A stretch of DNA of 60,880 bases. It comes from a virus. A program made the position numbers and the translations under genes. The stretch spans positions 1 to 60,880 of the IMG/VR virus record IMGVR_UViG_3300004154_000368; one strand, 5' to 3'. Below the pieces are notes generated by a model. That model had not been told where the DNA came from and made no database searches. It saw only the letters and a list, made by a program, of their open reading frames with translations. Positions 8,424-16,693 of the stretch are shown here, piece after piece (within the stretch, counting starts at the first letter, position 1; each line of letters starts with the position of its first letter).

Positions 8424-8981
8424 TTATCCGAGACATAATCCTTTTTTGACAAAAGCATATCCTACAGCGATAGCATCTGCTTCATGTTCTACCATTTTAT
8501 CAAAAGCTATTTGTTTAGCAGCTTTAAATGAGATTTGTGGATTATTTAAGATAGCATCTTGGATAGTGAGTTTATCTGCATGTCCATTGCCGGTGACTAT
8601 GGATTTGATACCACAGGGTGAGATTTTAAATAAACCTAACTTATAATCCATTACAATGCGTGCAATTGTATTGATACATAATTTTAATGCAATATAGGGA
8701 TGTACACCACGTCTTGGATTATAAAAGGCATCTTCAGATACTACATACTGAGGACTATATGTCTCCATTAATTCACGCACCACATCTTCAATAAGAAACA
8801 GTGACATAAGCTGTCTAGTATAGACGACGCATTCTTCTTTTAATTTTTTTGCATTATCACTGGGTTTGACATTACCAAATTTGATGACTTGAAATTTATC
8901 AGTATCAAATTGATATTGTGATACCGCCCAACCAAGACAGGTGGTCCCAGGATCAAATGACAAGATACGTGTATGTCTCAT
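8424..8981 (-). CDS. RuvC-like Holliday junction resolvase
   Basis: 185 aa, RNase H fold. The four acidic sites of RuvC nucleases can be placed. D10 is in LSFDPGTTCLGWAV, E83 in YVVSEDAFYNPRRG, and E167/D169 in the C-terminal EHEADAIAVGYA. A conserved basic KSIVTGNGHADK segment lies between. Such enzymes cut four-way junctions and branched DNA, needed to debranch replicating phage DNA before packaging. The start has AAGGAAT upstream. It is downstream of the DNA polymerase gene on the same strand but separated by a strong hairpin. Confidence 0.85.
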   Translation of the reverse strand: MRHTRILSFDPGTTCLGWAVSQYQFDTDKFQVIKFGNVKPSDNAKKLKEECVVYTRQLMSLFLIEDVVRELMETYSPQYVVSEDAFYNPRRGVHPYIALKLCINTIARIVMDYKLGLFKISPCGIKSIVTGNGHADKLTIQDAILNNPQISFKAAKQIAFDKMVEHEADAIAVGYAFVKKGLCLG

Positions 8982-9106
8982 GACAGTATATTCCTTGAGC
9001 TATGTGATTATCCCAATATGGGAGAATGGTTTGTTCTTTGGACTAATGATACAAAAAGCCCACTAAATTATAATACATAAAAATCTATGGATATTTTTAC
9101 AGTGCT

Positions 9107-9138
9107 AGATGAGATGGGGATTTCTCCCCATCTCATCT
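9107..9138 (-). terminator. 14-bp hairpin at the end of the polymerase gene
   Basis: AGATGAGATGGGGA, loop TTTC, exact complement on the plus strand. It touches the stop codon of the polymerase gene. Confidence 0.7.
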
Positions 9139-10790
9139 CATTGCTCCATATATTCTGCTCGCCATTCTGCAGTGATACGTTCATAGATCAATTTTTGCAT
9201 CTCTTGATAATTTGGTAATCCAAAATATTTATTACCGATGTATACAGCATTTTCTTTAGGTGCAGTCACATTACTAAAATAATCTTCAGTATGAGTTTGA
9301 CCGAATCCTTCTATCCTGACTCCAGTAAATAACTTAGTCTCTTTAGCTATGTTGAATGCTTGGAGTGCACTGGGATATTCAGCTTCTACATCTTCATCAT
9401 TGACCATGATAGTAACTTGTGTTTCATGATCAGATTCTTCTACTGCACGGATACCAATGTTAATAGCTTTACTTGGTGGAAGTACTGTACCACCCAACTT
9501 AGGTATCATATCATCAAATGGTGTACCCATGATCATACCAGAAGTAGCAATGATTTTTCCTTGAGATTTATTATAAAAATACATAGAATTCTTACCCATA
9601 GTAGTTTGTTTACTAAAATCACTCAAAAGAGAAGCATCAGTGAGTGCCATCATGGAGACACAATCATTAGTTTGTTTATGCATGAGTGGGATCAAGATAC
9701 TATCTTTAATGTTATATGCAACATATCTTAAGAAATTATACATTTGTTCCATATAGTGGTTAGTGATCTTACCTAAGCTGATCTTTCCCATACCAAGTAT
9801 TTTATTAGCAATAGCATTAAGGGTATAATCTGATTCTCTTCCTTTTACTTTACGTAGACGTGCATAGAGACACATGCTATCGATAAATTGAGTATATCCA
9901 GTACAATTTACCCAATGCCATTTATCTGCAAAATGTTCACAATCTCTATTGTCCACTTTATATTTAAAATATTGATATTTCTTAGGTACATCAGGATGAC
10001 AAAAGATAGTAGCAGGATCTACACCCATGGATTCTAATCTCTCTAAGATACGTGAGATATCATAATTCATATTCCAAACACCAACAAAATCTGTCTTGTG
10101 TTCATGGATGCGATCAAATACCCATTTGATAAGATCAAGTTCAGTATTAGATTCATGTATCACTATTTCAAATCCATATGTGGATATCTCATCTTTTAAT
10201 TCTTCATTAATGACTGACCACAATTCTTCTTGAGTAGCAGGTATCCTATTTCTATGTTGATCTACTTTCATGAGATATTCTTTCAAATAAGCACAATAGA
10301 TATATTTTCCAACATTGAAAGAAAAGACATTGATACGTTTTTCACCACGCACTTCGTTTTCAATGTCCATACTACCCACAGATAGTTGAGGTAACATACC
10401 TACAGTTTTATCATTATAGCTCTTCCTGATGAGTACCCCAGTATCAATATCTGCTCCATATACATAAGGAGAATTACACAACTCCCGTAACTGGGTACGT
10501 CTACTGTATATATCTAAACTCTTCTTTAGTTTTTCTATCATTTCACTATCTCGCACTGTATATTTTTCTAGATTCTTTTCATATTCAAATTCCTTTTTAT
10601 ATTTGTGTGATCTGAATCCAGGTTTAGTGATCCAAAATGGTCTACGTGGATCATTGATGATACGGAGATTGTCTTTCCATGTTTTATTGCCAGCATCATC
10701 TATCACTAATACTTTTTCCTTGATGACAAATGCATTAGCATCAGGGCGTTTACAATGAGTAGCATGTATCCAAAAAGGTATGGTTTGCAT
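9138..10790 (-). CDS. B-family DNA polymerase, N-terminal part (exonuclease plus motif A); split enzyme
   Basis: 550 aa. The 3'-5' exonuclease is intact: Exo I MDIEN (D142, E144), Exo II WNMNYDIS (N242-D244) and Exo III YNIKDSIL (about 358-364). Polymerase motif A follows at about 465 (NDEDVEAEYPSALQAFNIAK), matching the DxxSLYPSxxxxxNI pattern of T4-type polymerases. The frame then stops some 65 residues later, so the fingers (Kx3NSxYG), the motif C DTD and the thumb are absent. I found no second part in the window. A full T4-like polymerase is about 900 aa. Split gp43A/gp43B polymerases are known in some T4 relatives, so the rest is expected elsewhere. I see no frameshift remnant downstream. 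Confidence 0.8.
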   Translation of the reverse strand: MQTIPFWIHATHCKRPDANAFVIKEKVLVIDDAGNKTWKDNLRIINDPRRPFWITKPGFRSHKYKKEFEYEKNLEKYTVRDSEMIEKLKKSLDIYSRRTQLRELCNSPYVYGADIDTGVLIRKSYNDKTVGMLPQLSVGSMDIENEVRGEKRINVFSFNVGKYIYCAYLKEYLMKVDQHRNRIPATQEELWSVINEELKDEISTYGFEIVIHESNTELDLIKWVFDRIHEHKTDFVGVWNMNYDISRILERLESMGVDPATIFCHPDVPKKYQYFKYKVDNRDCEHFADKWHWVNCTGYTQFIDSMCLYARLRKVKGRESDYTLNAIANKILGMGKISLGKITNHYMEQMYNFLRYVAYNIKDSILIPLMHKQTNDCVSMMALTDASLLSDFSKQTTMGKNSMYFYNKSQGKIIATSGMIMGTPFDDMIPKLGGTVLPPSKAINIGIRAVEESDHETQVTIMVNDEDVEAEYPSALQAFNIAKETKLFTGVRIEGFGQTHTEDYFSNVTAPKENAVYIGNKYFGLPNYQEMQKLIYERITAEWRAEYMEQ

Positions 10791-10862
10791 AGATATCGTT
10801 ACCCCCAGATGTCGTTCAAACTATGACCACTTTAGTTAAAATATCTCATATGAAAAGGAATA

Positions 10863-10896
10863 GGTACACCAGGCCCCAAAGGGGGCCTGGTGTACC
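10863..10896 (-). terminator. 15-bp hairpin downstream of capsid candidate
   Basis: GGTACACCAGGCCCC, loop AAAG, exact complement; about 50 nt beyond the stop of the GC-rich minus-strand gene and before the polymerase start. Confidence 0.7.
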
Positions 10897-10948
10897 GTAT
10901 CCTAGTGACCTAAGGGAGTGCTGAGGTCAGAGACTGTTGGTGTCGCGA

Positions 10949-13255
10949 TTAAGGATTGGTGGGCAACGGAAGCGGAGTCTCCGTGGGGACCAGGGAGATC
11001 TTCGCGTACAGGTCGATCAGCTTGCTGATGTTGACCACGTTGAGGTAGATGCCGATCGGGTTGGTGATGAGCGGGAGCTCACGGGCGTTGGCAAAGACGC
11101 GCTTGTTGACGCCGCCACCGATCTGCGGGTTGTAGTGGGCAAGATAGGTACCGAAGTCCCAATTGTGCCCAAAGTTCAAGATAGATTCGGGATCACCTTC
11201 ACGGTACGGGAGGATGAGGATCTTTTCCCGCATGGTGTTGTAGGTGCACGAGACACACTCGAGGATGACGCCGTTGGGCAGGATCCGACGGTACTCGACG
11301 ACTTCACCATCGAAAGCCATGTTCGTATTCCCTTCCATGTGATTATGGATATGGGGAATATTAAACAGGTTTTCGAGGATGATGTTCGACGTGATCAGCT
11401 TGTAGACCGGCTTTTCGCCGCTATTGAGCTGCGTCTTGTAGTAGGAGTTCTGGTGGATCAAGCTGAAGATGTTGATCAGCTGGAGTTCCACGTACTGGCG
11501 GATATCGCCGAGGATATCCGAAGACCGGATGGAGTCGACGTTCGAGCAGTCGATGGTCGACACGATGACGTAGGGGTTGACCAGCTGCGAGGCCACGTAC
11601 TCGAAGCCGACCCGATCCTCGAAGGAGCGGAATTCCGGATTCGGATTCTCGGCCTTGATACGGTCATAGACCTGACGCAGGGTCGTGCTGACCAGCTTGA
11701 GCATACGATCGTCCTGGCCCAGGCTGATGGCCTCGGTGACGTTGCTCATGACATACTCAGGCAGGGCCTGCTGCAGAGCATAGTCGACGATGTAGTTACG
11801 ACCAACCGGGATTTCCCAGGTCTGGGTCTTGTAGTGCGAACGGACGGCCACGTTCGATTTCCGAAGGTTCTCTTCAGAGAACTTGGAGTCGAGCTTATAC
11901 GCGATGACTTCGGTCTTGATGTCGGCCATGACCGCAGCCACGGGCGCCGGGACAGCATCGCTATCCGGATGATACGCAGTCGGGTAGGCACTGCCGGTGC
12001 AACGGGTATCCGCCCACTGCAGAGACAGATAAGGAGACGCATCGATCATGCAGGTGATGGCTTCCCGCGGAGTGAGATTGGCAAAGATCTCGGTGTCGGT
12101 GCCGGCCATGGTCTTGAGGCTCTTGTCCAGCAGGAAGGTCTGGGTGAAGTTCGCCCGACGATCACCGGAGTAGCGGTTGTTGTTGTGCATGATCAGGCGG
12201 GAGCCGTAGTACGGCGAGGTGTCGAACTCGATGTCCTCGGTCTTGCCGCCAGAGATGAAGCGCACGACCACGGACTCGAGGATCGCACCATCAGCGATCA
12301 AGTCCGTGTAGTCGGTCATGGTAAAGCCGTAGACGTTGGGCAGGCGAGACAGGTCCATCATGTTGGCAGTCTTGCCGCAACGGATGTAGTTGTCCGCCAG
12401 CAGGACGTCGTCGTCGTCGTTGTCCTTCAGGACTTCGATACGCCGCAGGGTGTTGGAGACCATGGAGGGGTCGCCGTAGAGATGGATAAAGGGCTTGCGA
12501 TGTTCCTGGGACTGCCGTTCCTTGGAGGTGGGCGCCATGGACTTGTTGAGGTCATAGACTTCGGCCCAGGGGATCACGTAGTTGATCACGGTCTGGGGAG
12601 AGGTCCGACGATGCATCACACGGTTGATCAGCCCACGGTGGAACTTGAGCAACGTGACGGTCATGGCAATGCGGATGTCTGGCAGGACGCGGTCGGTATC
12701 GGCACCGAAGGCTTCCATACCCGGAGTGAACGAAGTCAAGAACTCGGCATGCAGCGATTCCGGGATGACCTGATGCAGATCCAGCAGATTCTGCTTCTGA
12801 TCCGGAAGCGTATCGCTGGTAGCGAAGTGTCGAGACTGCGCCATAGCGCCATTGCCACGGTTGTTGTAGAGCAGCTGGCCAAGTGCCGGGATAGCCATGG
12901 CCTTGATGCGATCATTTTTCAGATCGCAGGAATCGCACAGCACGCCCAGGCTTTCCGGGCTCATGAAGGCGTCGGTGAACGACATCGTGCTGTTGAAGGC
13001 TTCACAGGAAGCGGTGACCTGACCAAAGGCTTCAGCATTGACCAGGCTATCAGAGACCGGGCTGCCGCCGTTGCCGAGGTTGTTCATGTTGATGAAGTCG
13101 GTGACGTTCTTCCAGATCTTGGTGATGAGCTTGCGTTCAGCAGCAGAGACATGGCCACTGTTATTTTTGGCATATCCCATGGATTCACAGGCAGCCAGAA
13201 AACCCTGGTAACCAGCGAGATCACCTGAAGCAGAAGGCATATTGTTGTTAAACAT
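10949..13255 (-). CDS. Probable major capsid protein (GC-rich, very large)
   Basis: 768 aa from the ATG at 13255, chosen because GGGAG lies ten nt upstream as in the other GC-rich genes; a TTG at 13294 in the same frame lacks such a site. This is the longest of the GC-rich, presumably most highly expressed genes. The length is close to the roughly 750-aa capsid proteins of phiKZ-type phages. The sequence is a mixed alpha/beta chain with no enzymatic motif. Segments such as YGFTMTDYTDLIADGAILES and a long C-terminal helical/beta region would fit a capsid fold. The assignment rests on length, composition and context; a tail sheath is the main alternative. A 763-aa antisense frame is a codon-bias shadow. 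Confidence 0.5.
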   Translation of the reverse strand: MFNNNMPSASGDLAGYQGFLAACESMGYAKNNSGHVSAAERKLITKIWKNVTDFINMNNLGNGGSPVSDSLVNAEAFGQVTASCEAFNSTMSFTDAFMSPESLGVLCDSCDLKNDRIKAMAIPALGQLLYNNRGNGAMAQSRHFATSDTLPDQKQNLLDLHQVIPESLHAEFLTSFTPGMEAFGADTDRVLPDIRIAMTVTLLKFHRGLINRVMHRRTSPQTVINYVIPWAEVYDLNKSMAPTSKERQSQEHRKPFIHLYGDPSMVSNTLRRIEVLKDNDDDDVLLADNYIRCGKTANMMDLSRLPNVYGFTMTDYTDLIADGAILESVVVRFISGGKTEDIEFDTSPYYGSRLIMHNNNRYSGDRRANFTQTFLLDKSLKTMAGTDTEIFANLTPREAITCMIDASPYLSLQWADTRCTGSAYPTAYHPDSDAVPAPVAAVMADIKTEVIAYKLDSKFSEENLRKSNVAVRSHYKTQTWEIPVGRNYIVDYALQQALPEYVMSNVTEAISLGQDDRMLKLVSTTLRQVYDRIKAENPNPEFRSFEDRVGFEYVASQLVNPYVIVSTIDCSNVDSIRSSDILGDIRQYVELQLINIFSLIHQNSYYKTQLNSGEKPVYKLITSNIILENLFNIPHIHNHMEGNTNMAFDGEVVEYRRILPNGVILECVSCTYNTMREKILILPYREGDPESILNFGHNWDFGTYLAHYNPQIGGGVNKRVFANARELPLITNPIGIYLNVVNISKLIDLYAKISLVPTETPLPLPTNP

Positions 13256-13397
13256 GGACGTGGCACTCCCATTAGGTGTGGTAGTAGGTGTCAAAACACG
13301 CTAGGTGAGTTGGGGCGTGTTGAAACAGAACAATATAGATCTTTAGACCTATAAGATAGAACCCATGTAATTGGACCTATATAATTAAGGTGTTATT

Positions 13398-14897
13398 TTA
13401 GATAGATTTATGTGTGAGTTCAAGATCATTTAATCTAAATGACAATCGAGATAGAAAATCTTTGATAGAATTGACACTGACAAGATTGATCCAATGTGTG
13501 AGCCATTTCTTTAACAACAACACTTCTTTAATTGGAAGATCTTTTGGAGTATTATTAAGGAGATTACGGATACGTGAACATACTAATTTTTTATAAATTA
13601 CATCTGCAAATGTTTCTTCTGGACTGGCTAATTCTAATAAAAGTTTCACTGGATCTCTGGGAGGAGGAGTACCATCCCCTATTGGAATATTATCATCTGG
13701 AAAAGCTGCAGCATCTGGATCTTCTGGGATAGGATCTTCTCCTTCTTCAGGAGGAAGATCATCACTGCCCAGATCATCGGGAGGTGTATCTTCCATAGCT
13801 TCAGTACCTTTTTTATAGATAGGGAGTTCTAACATTTTATCTACAATAAACTTTGAAATAACACTATTTCGAAATGCTAAAGCTTCATTAGCTGTAATGA
13901 GATTAGTTGGTTTAGCGAGGTAGGCCGATACATCCCGATCTACTTCACATTTACTGACAAAGATTGAGAATACTCGCGTATCCTCTAAATTTCCTATACG
14001 ATGATAGTCTTTTAAAACAGTGAGCATTTTAAATAATGAATGTGTGGGCAGAGGAATGAGTTTCCCATCCATGGTATTATTACCAGTGATAGTATCTGAG
14101 ATAACTGAGAATAGATTATTATACACTGTATTAATAGAAGCATAGATACCTTTTTCCATACCAAAGGTTGATAAAATACCAAAGATAGCATCAAGATCCT
14201 GAGAAGCAAAATTAAATCCAGAAAGATATTCAAAGAAGTCCAACTTTATATTTGTTTGATAGTTTTTGAGTTTTCTGATTAAATTAAAATCATAATCTGG
14301 AAGTGTGATCACATCAAATACAATAGTCATATATGGTAGTATATTCTTTCTATTTTCAGAAGATACATGGAGTCTGTTGGGATTTTGATTATTAATTGGT
14401 TGACTTCTACATTCAGCACTAGGTACTATTGTTAAACTTGGAATATATATACATGCACTGGGTTTTTTACCTTCCATATATACATCAGTTGGATAACCAT
14501 ATCCCAATGCAGAAAGTAATGGGAGATAAAAATCTCTATGGGGGACCATATGTTTTAGTTGATCATTGAAACATGGATATGAGAGTGCTTCATCAATCGT
14601 TTTCCAAGTGATAGTTCCAGGTTTACCATGAGTGAGAATATAATAAATAGAATCATAAATAGCTTTTTCACTTTGATAAAGAGAGGGTTGTGGTTTAAGT
14701 GTTTTTACCAAATAAGCAACACTTTCAATATATTCAGTAATCAACGGGGTAGTTTCATGATTAAACATATGAATATAACAAGCATAAATGGATTGATATA
14801 ATACATATTGAATATAATCCAGATCATTTTTAAATTCCAAATCGATAAATGCCTGATCTGGTGTAGCAAATTTGATGATGGGATTCGCTGGCTGCAT
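13398..14897 (-). CDS. Unknown 499-aa protein with acidic proline-rich linker, next to capsid candidate
   Basis: Start at 14897 has AAGGAGG upstream. The chain is mostly helical. Residues about 370-425 form an acidic, proline-rich, probably disordered linker (EDTPPDDLGSDDLPPEEGED and onward), followed by a basic helical domain of about 75 residues. This helical body, acidic linker and C-terminal helix arrangement is common in head-assembly proteins. The gene is directly upstream of the capsid candidate on the same strand, so a head or prohead role is a reasonable inference. No family recognised and no catalytic motif seen. No hairpin separates the two genes, so they may be co-transcribed. Confidence 0.55.
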   Translation of the reverse strand: MQPANPIIKFATPDQAFIDLEFKNDLDYIQYVLYQSIYACYIHMFNHETTPLITEYIESVAYLVKTLKPQPSLYQSEKAIYDSIYYILTHGKPGTITWKTIDEALSYPCFNDQLKHMVPHRDFYLPLLSALGYGYPTDVYMEGKKPSACIYIPSLTIVPSAECRSQPINNQNPNRLHVSSENRKNILPYMTIVFDVITLPDYDFNLIRKLKNYQTNIKLDFFEYLSGFNFASQDLDAIFGILSTFGMEKGIYASINTVYNNLFSVISDTITGNNTMDGKLIPLPTHSLFKMLTVLKDYHRIGNLEDTRVFSIFVSKCEVDRDVSAYLAKPTNLITANEALAFRNSVISKFIVDKMLELPIYKKGTEAMEDTPPDDLGSDDLPPEEGEDPIPEDPDAAAFPDDNIPIGDGTPPPRDPVKLLLELASPEETFADVIYKKLVCSRIRNLLNNTPKDLPIKEVLLLKKWLTHWINLVSVNSIKDFLSRLSFRLNDLELTHKSI

Positions 14898-15042
14898 CTG
14901 TATCCTCCTTAGGATATAAAAAACTAAGTCTACGGACTATCTTCTGTGTACATAGACCATCAGCTCAAAATGTATGAAGATTCCTATACTATCCTTCGGG
15001 GACATCTATAATTTGGCTTTAGGAGAAAGGAGGTCAAATTTC

Positions 15043-16587
15043 ATGTTTGTAAATGCAGAGATATTTTTAGAGATGTTGATGCTTCTTGGATGCAATGGTA
15101 ATCCAATCATTAGATCTATCATTCGTGATTTTATGGAGATCTATGAAAAAGAATCTAAAAATGATCTCCATATGGGAGAAAATGAACATATCAAATTTTA
15201 TGCTACTATTATTAAAGAACTCTTAGAGACTGAACTCAATGAACAAGATTTTCGTATAATGCTTGCTAAAATGAAGACTATGCCTTTTATTCAACACCAC
15301 CGTGATATCTACGATAGTGTTGAGACTATGCTTTTTCCAAAGGAACCTCTCACTGATCAACAAAAAAATATGTTGATCAAACATGTCCAGAATTACTTAC
15401 TTTGGTACTATGCTCAAGATTATACACGGAAAATGTTTGGTAAATTATCAGCTGTCAATTATACTGCAAAAGATGATAAGAAAGAAAAACTCTTAGAAGA
15501 AGTTAATAATATATCTGGTCAAATCAGTGATAAATTTCATATGATCAGATCTGCTCGAGTAGTACCAACCAACATCATCAATTTCAGTGATAAAGAATCT
15601 ATTGCTAGAGGTGTCAAGAAACACAAATTGGCTAAAGTAGCTGGTGTCTTTAAGACTGGATGGCATGGTCTCAATCGAATGTTTGGTGAACGTGGTGGAC
15701 CTGCACGTGGTGAGTCTATAGTCTTTGCAGCACTCTCACATAACTGTAAATCGCTGATGCTCATGAATATGGCAAAATGGATCATCAATTATAATACACC
15801 CATAGCTGAAGCTGGTAAAGGCAAACCCACTATCTTATTTATTAGTTTAGAAAATGAAGCATCTGATAATCTGATGAGTATGTATCGTTCTATCTATGAA
15901 TCACTCACTCAAAATAGTGGTCTCAATAGACCTGATGAAGAAGTAGTTGAATTCATCTACGAATACTTTAATCGCCGTGGTTGGACACTCATCATGGAAC
16001 GTAGGGTCGGTGATGATTTTGGATATGAAGATTATAAAGGTATGTATGAAGCATATACAAAACTTGGACATTGTATCATCAGTGTCATTGTGGATTATGT
16101 GAATAAGATGAAAAAGTCTTTCAGTGGGAAAGATGGAAACTATCTTGCATTACAAACTTTATTTGACAATATGATTAATTTTACTACAGAAAAAGGATCT
16201 ACCTTTTTTACAGCACATCAACTCAATAGTGATGCTGCAAGACTCGCATCATCAGGTATCACTAATGTAGTACGCAAGTTCAATTTTGAGCATTTAGAGG
16301 ATGGTAAAGCTCCCTTTAAAGTACCGGATGTAGTGATCTTTTGTCACATTGAATCAAATACCTATGGTATCAAATATCTAACTATGTCTATCAAAAAGCA
16401 TAGACATGTCACCACCACACCAGAGAGACATAAAAATACAGCATATAGATTCACACCATTCGGTATCACAGATGACATTGAAGGTGAAGATCAATCTGTA
16501 AAAGATATCTATGCAGATGCTTATGATCTCCCACCAGGTACAGATCTTGGCCCTGCAGCAGTGACTATAGAAGATGGATTCTTTTAG
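15043..16587 (+). CDS. DnaB/gp41-like replicative helicase with atypical P-loop
   Basis: 514 aa from ATG 15043, which has AAAGGAGG 9 nt upstream; an in-frame ATG at 14974 has none. The N-terminal 190 residues are helical, like the DnaB/gp41 N-domain. The C-terminal half is a RecA-type motor: GWHGLNRMFGERGGPARGES precedes the P-loop; LFISLENEASDNLMSMYRS carries the catalytic Glu; Walker B is VIVDYVNKM (about 347); FTAHQLNSDAA is the sensor segment. The P-loop reads ALSHNCKSLML (about 229-239), keeping KS but lacking the usual glycines. It should be the ring helicase at the replication fork. It is divergent from the minus-strand block and followed by a hairpin. Confidence 0.8.
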   Translation: MFVNAEIFLEMLMLLGCNGNPIIRSIIRDFMEIYEKESKNDLHMGENEHIKFYATIIKELLETELNEQDFRIMLAKMKTMPFIQHHRDIYDSVETMLFPKEPLTDQQKNMLIKHVQNYLLWYYAQDYTRKMFGKLSAVNYTAKDDKKEKLLEEVNNISGQISDKFHMIRSARVVPTNIINFSDKESIARGVKKHKLAKVAGVFKTGWHGLNRMFGERGGPARGESIVFAALSHNCKSLMLMNMAKWIINYNTPIAEAGKGKPTILFISLENEASDNLMSMYRSIYESLTQNSGLNRPDEEVVEFIYEYFNRRGWTLIMERRVGDDFGYEDYKGMYEAYTKLGHCIISVIVDYVNKMKKSFSGKDGNYLALQTLFDNMINFTTEKGSTFFTAHQLNSDAARLASSGITNVVRKFNFEHLEDGKAPFKVPDVVIFCHIESNTYGIKYLTMSIKKHRHVTTTPERHKNTAYRFTPFGITDDIEGEDQSVKDIYADAYDLPPGTDLGPAAVTIEDGFF

Positions 16588-16599
16588 ATCTTCTACATA

Positions 16600-16636
16600 C
16601 ATAGATAGGTGGGTCATTTAGACCCACCTATCTATG
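16600..16636 (+). terminator. 16-bp hairpin terminator candidate
   Basis: CATAGATAGGTGGGTC, loop ATTTA, exact complement; 12 nt after the helicase stop. Confidence 0.75.
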
Positions 16637-16693
16637 GGCATCGTATGACTTTATTGATAGTACACCTCCATATTTGGAGATAGGGAGATACAC

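Noticed and set aside
10937-13228. 763-aa plus-strand open frame antisense to the capsid candidate
   Set aside because: Repetitive V/D/R/G-rich product with no plausible domain, no ribosome binding site, and it mirrors a C/G-third-position biased gene; a composition shadow.
14437-14460. ATATATAT runs inside minus-strand genes (also near 24690, 24741, 29490)
   Set aside because: They lack the YAY triplet and the TG spacing of the promoter motif, so I treat them as chance AT-rich coding sequence.
14974-15042. Earlier ATG for the helicase
   Set aside because: No ribosome binding site before it, while AAAGGAGG precedes the ATG at 15043.
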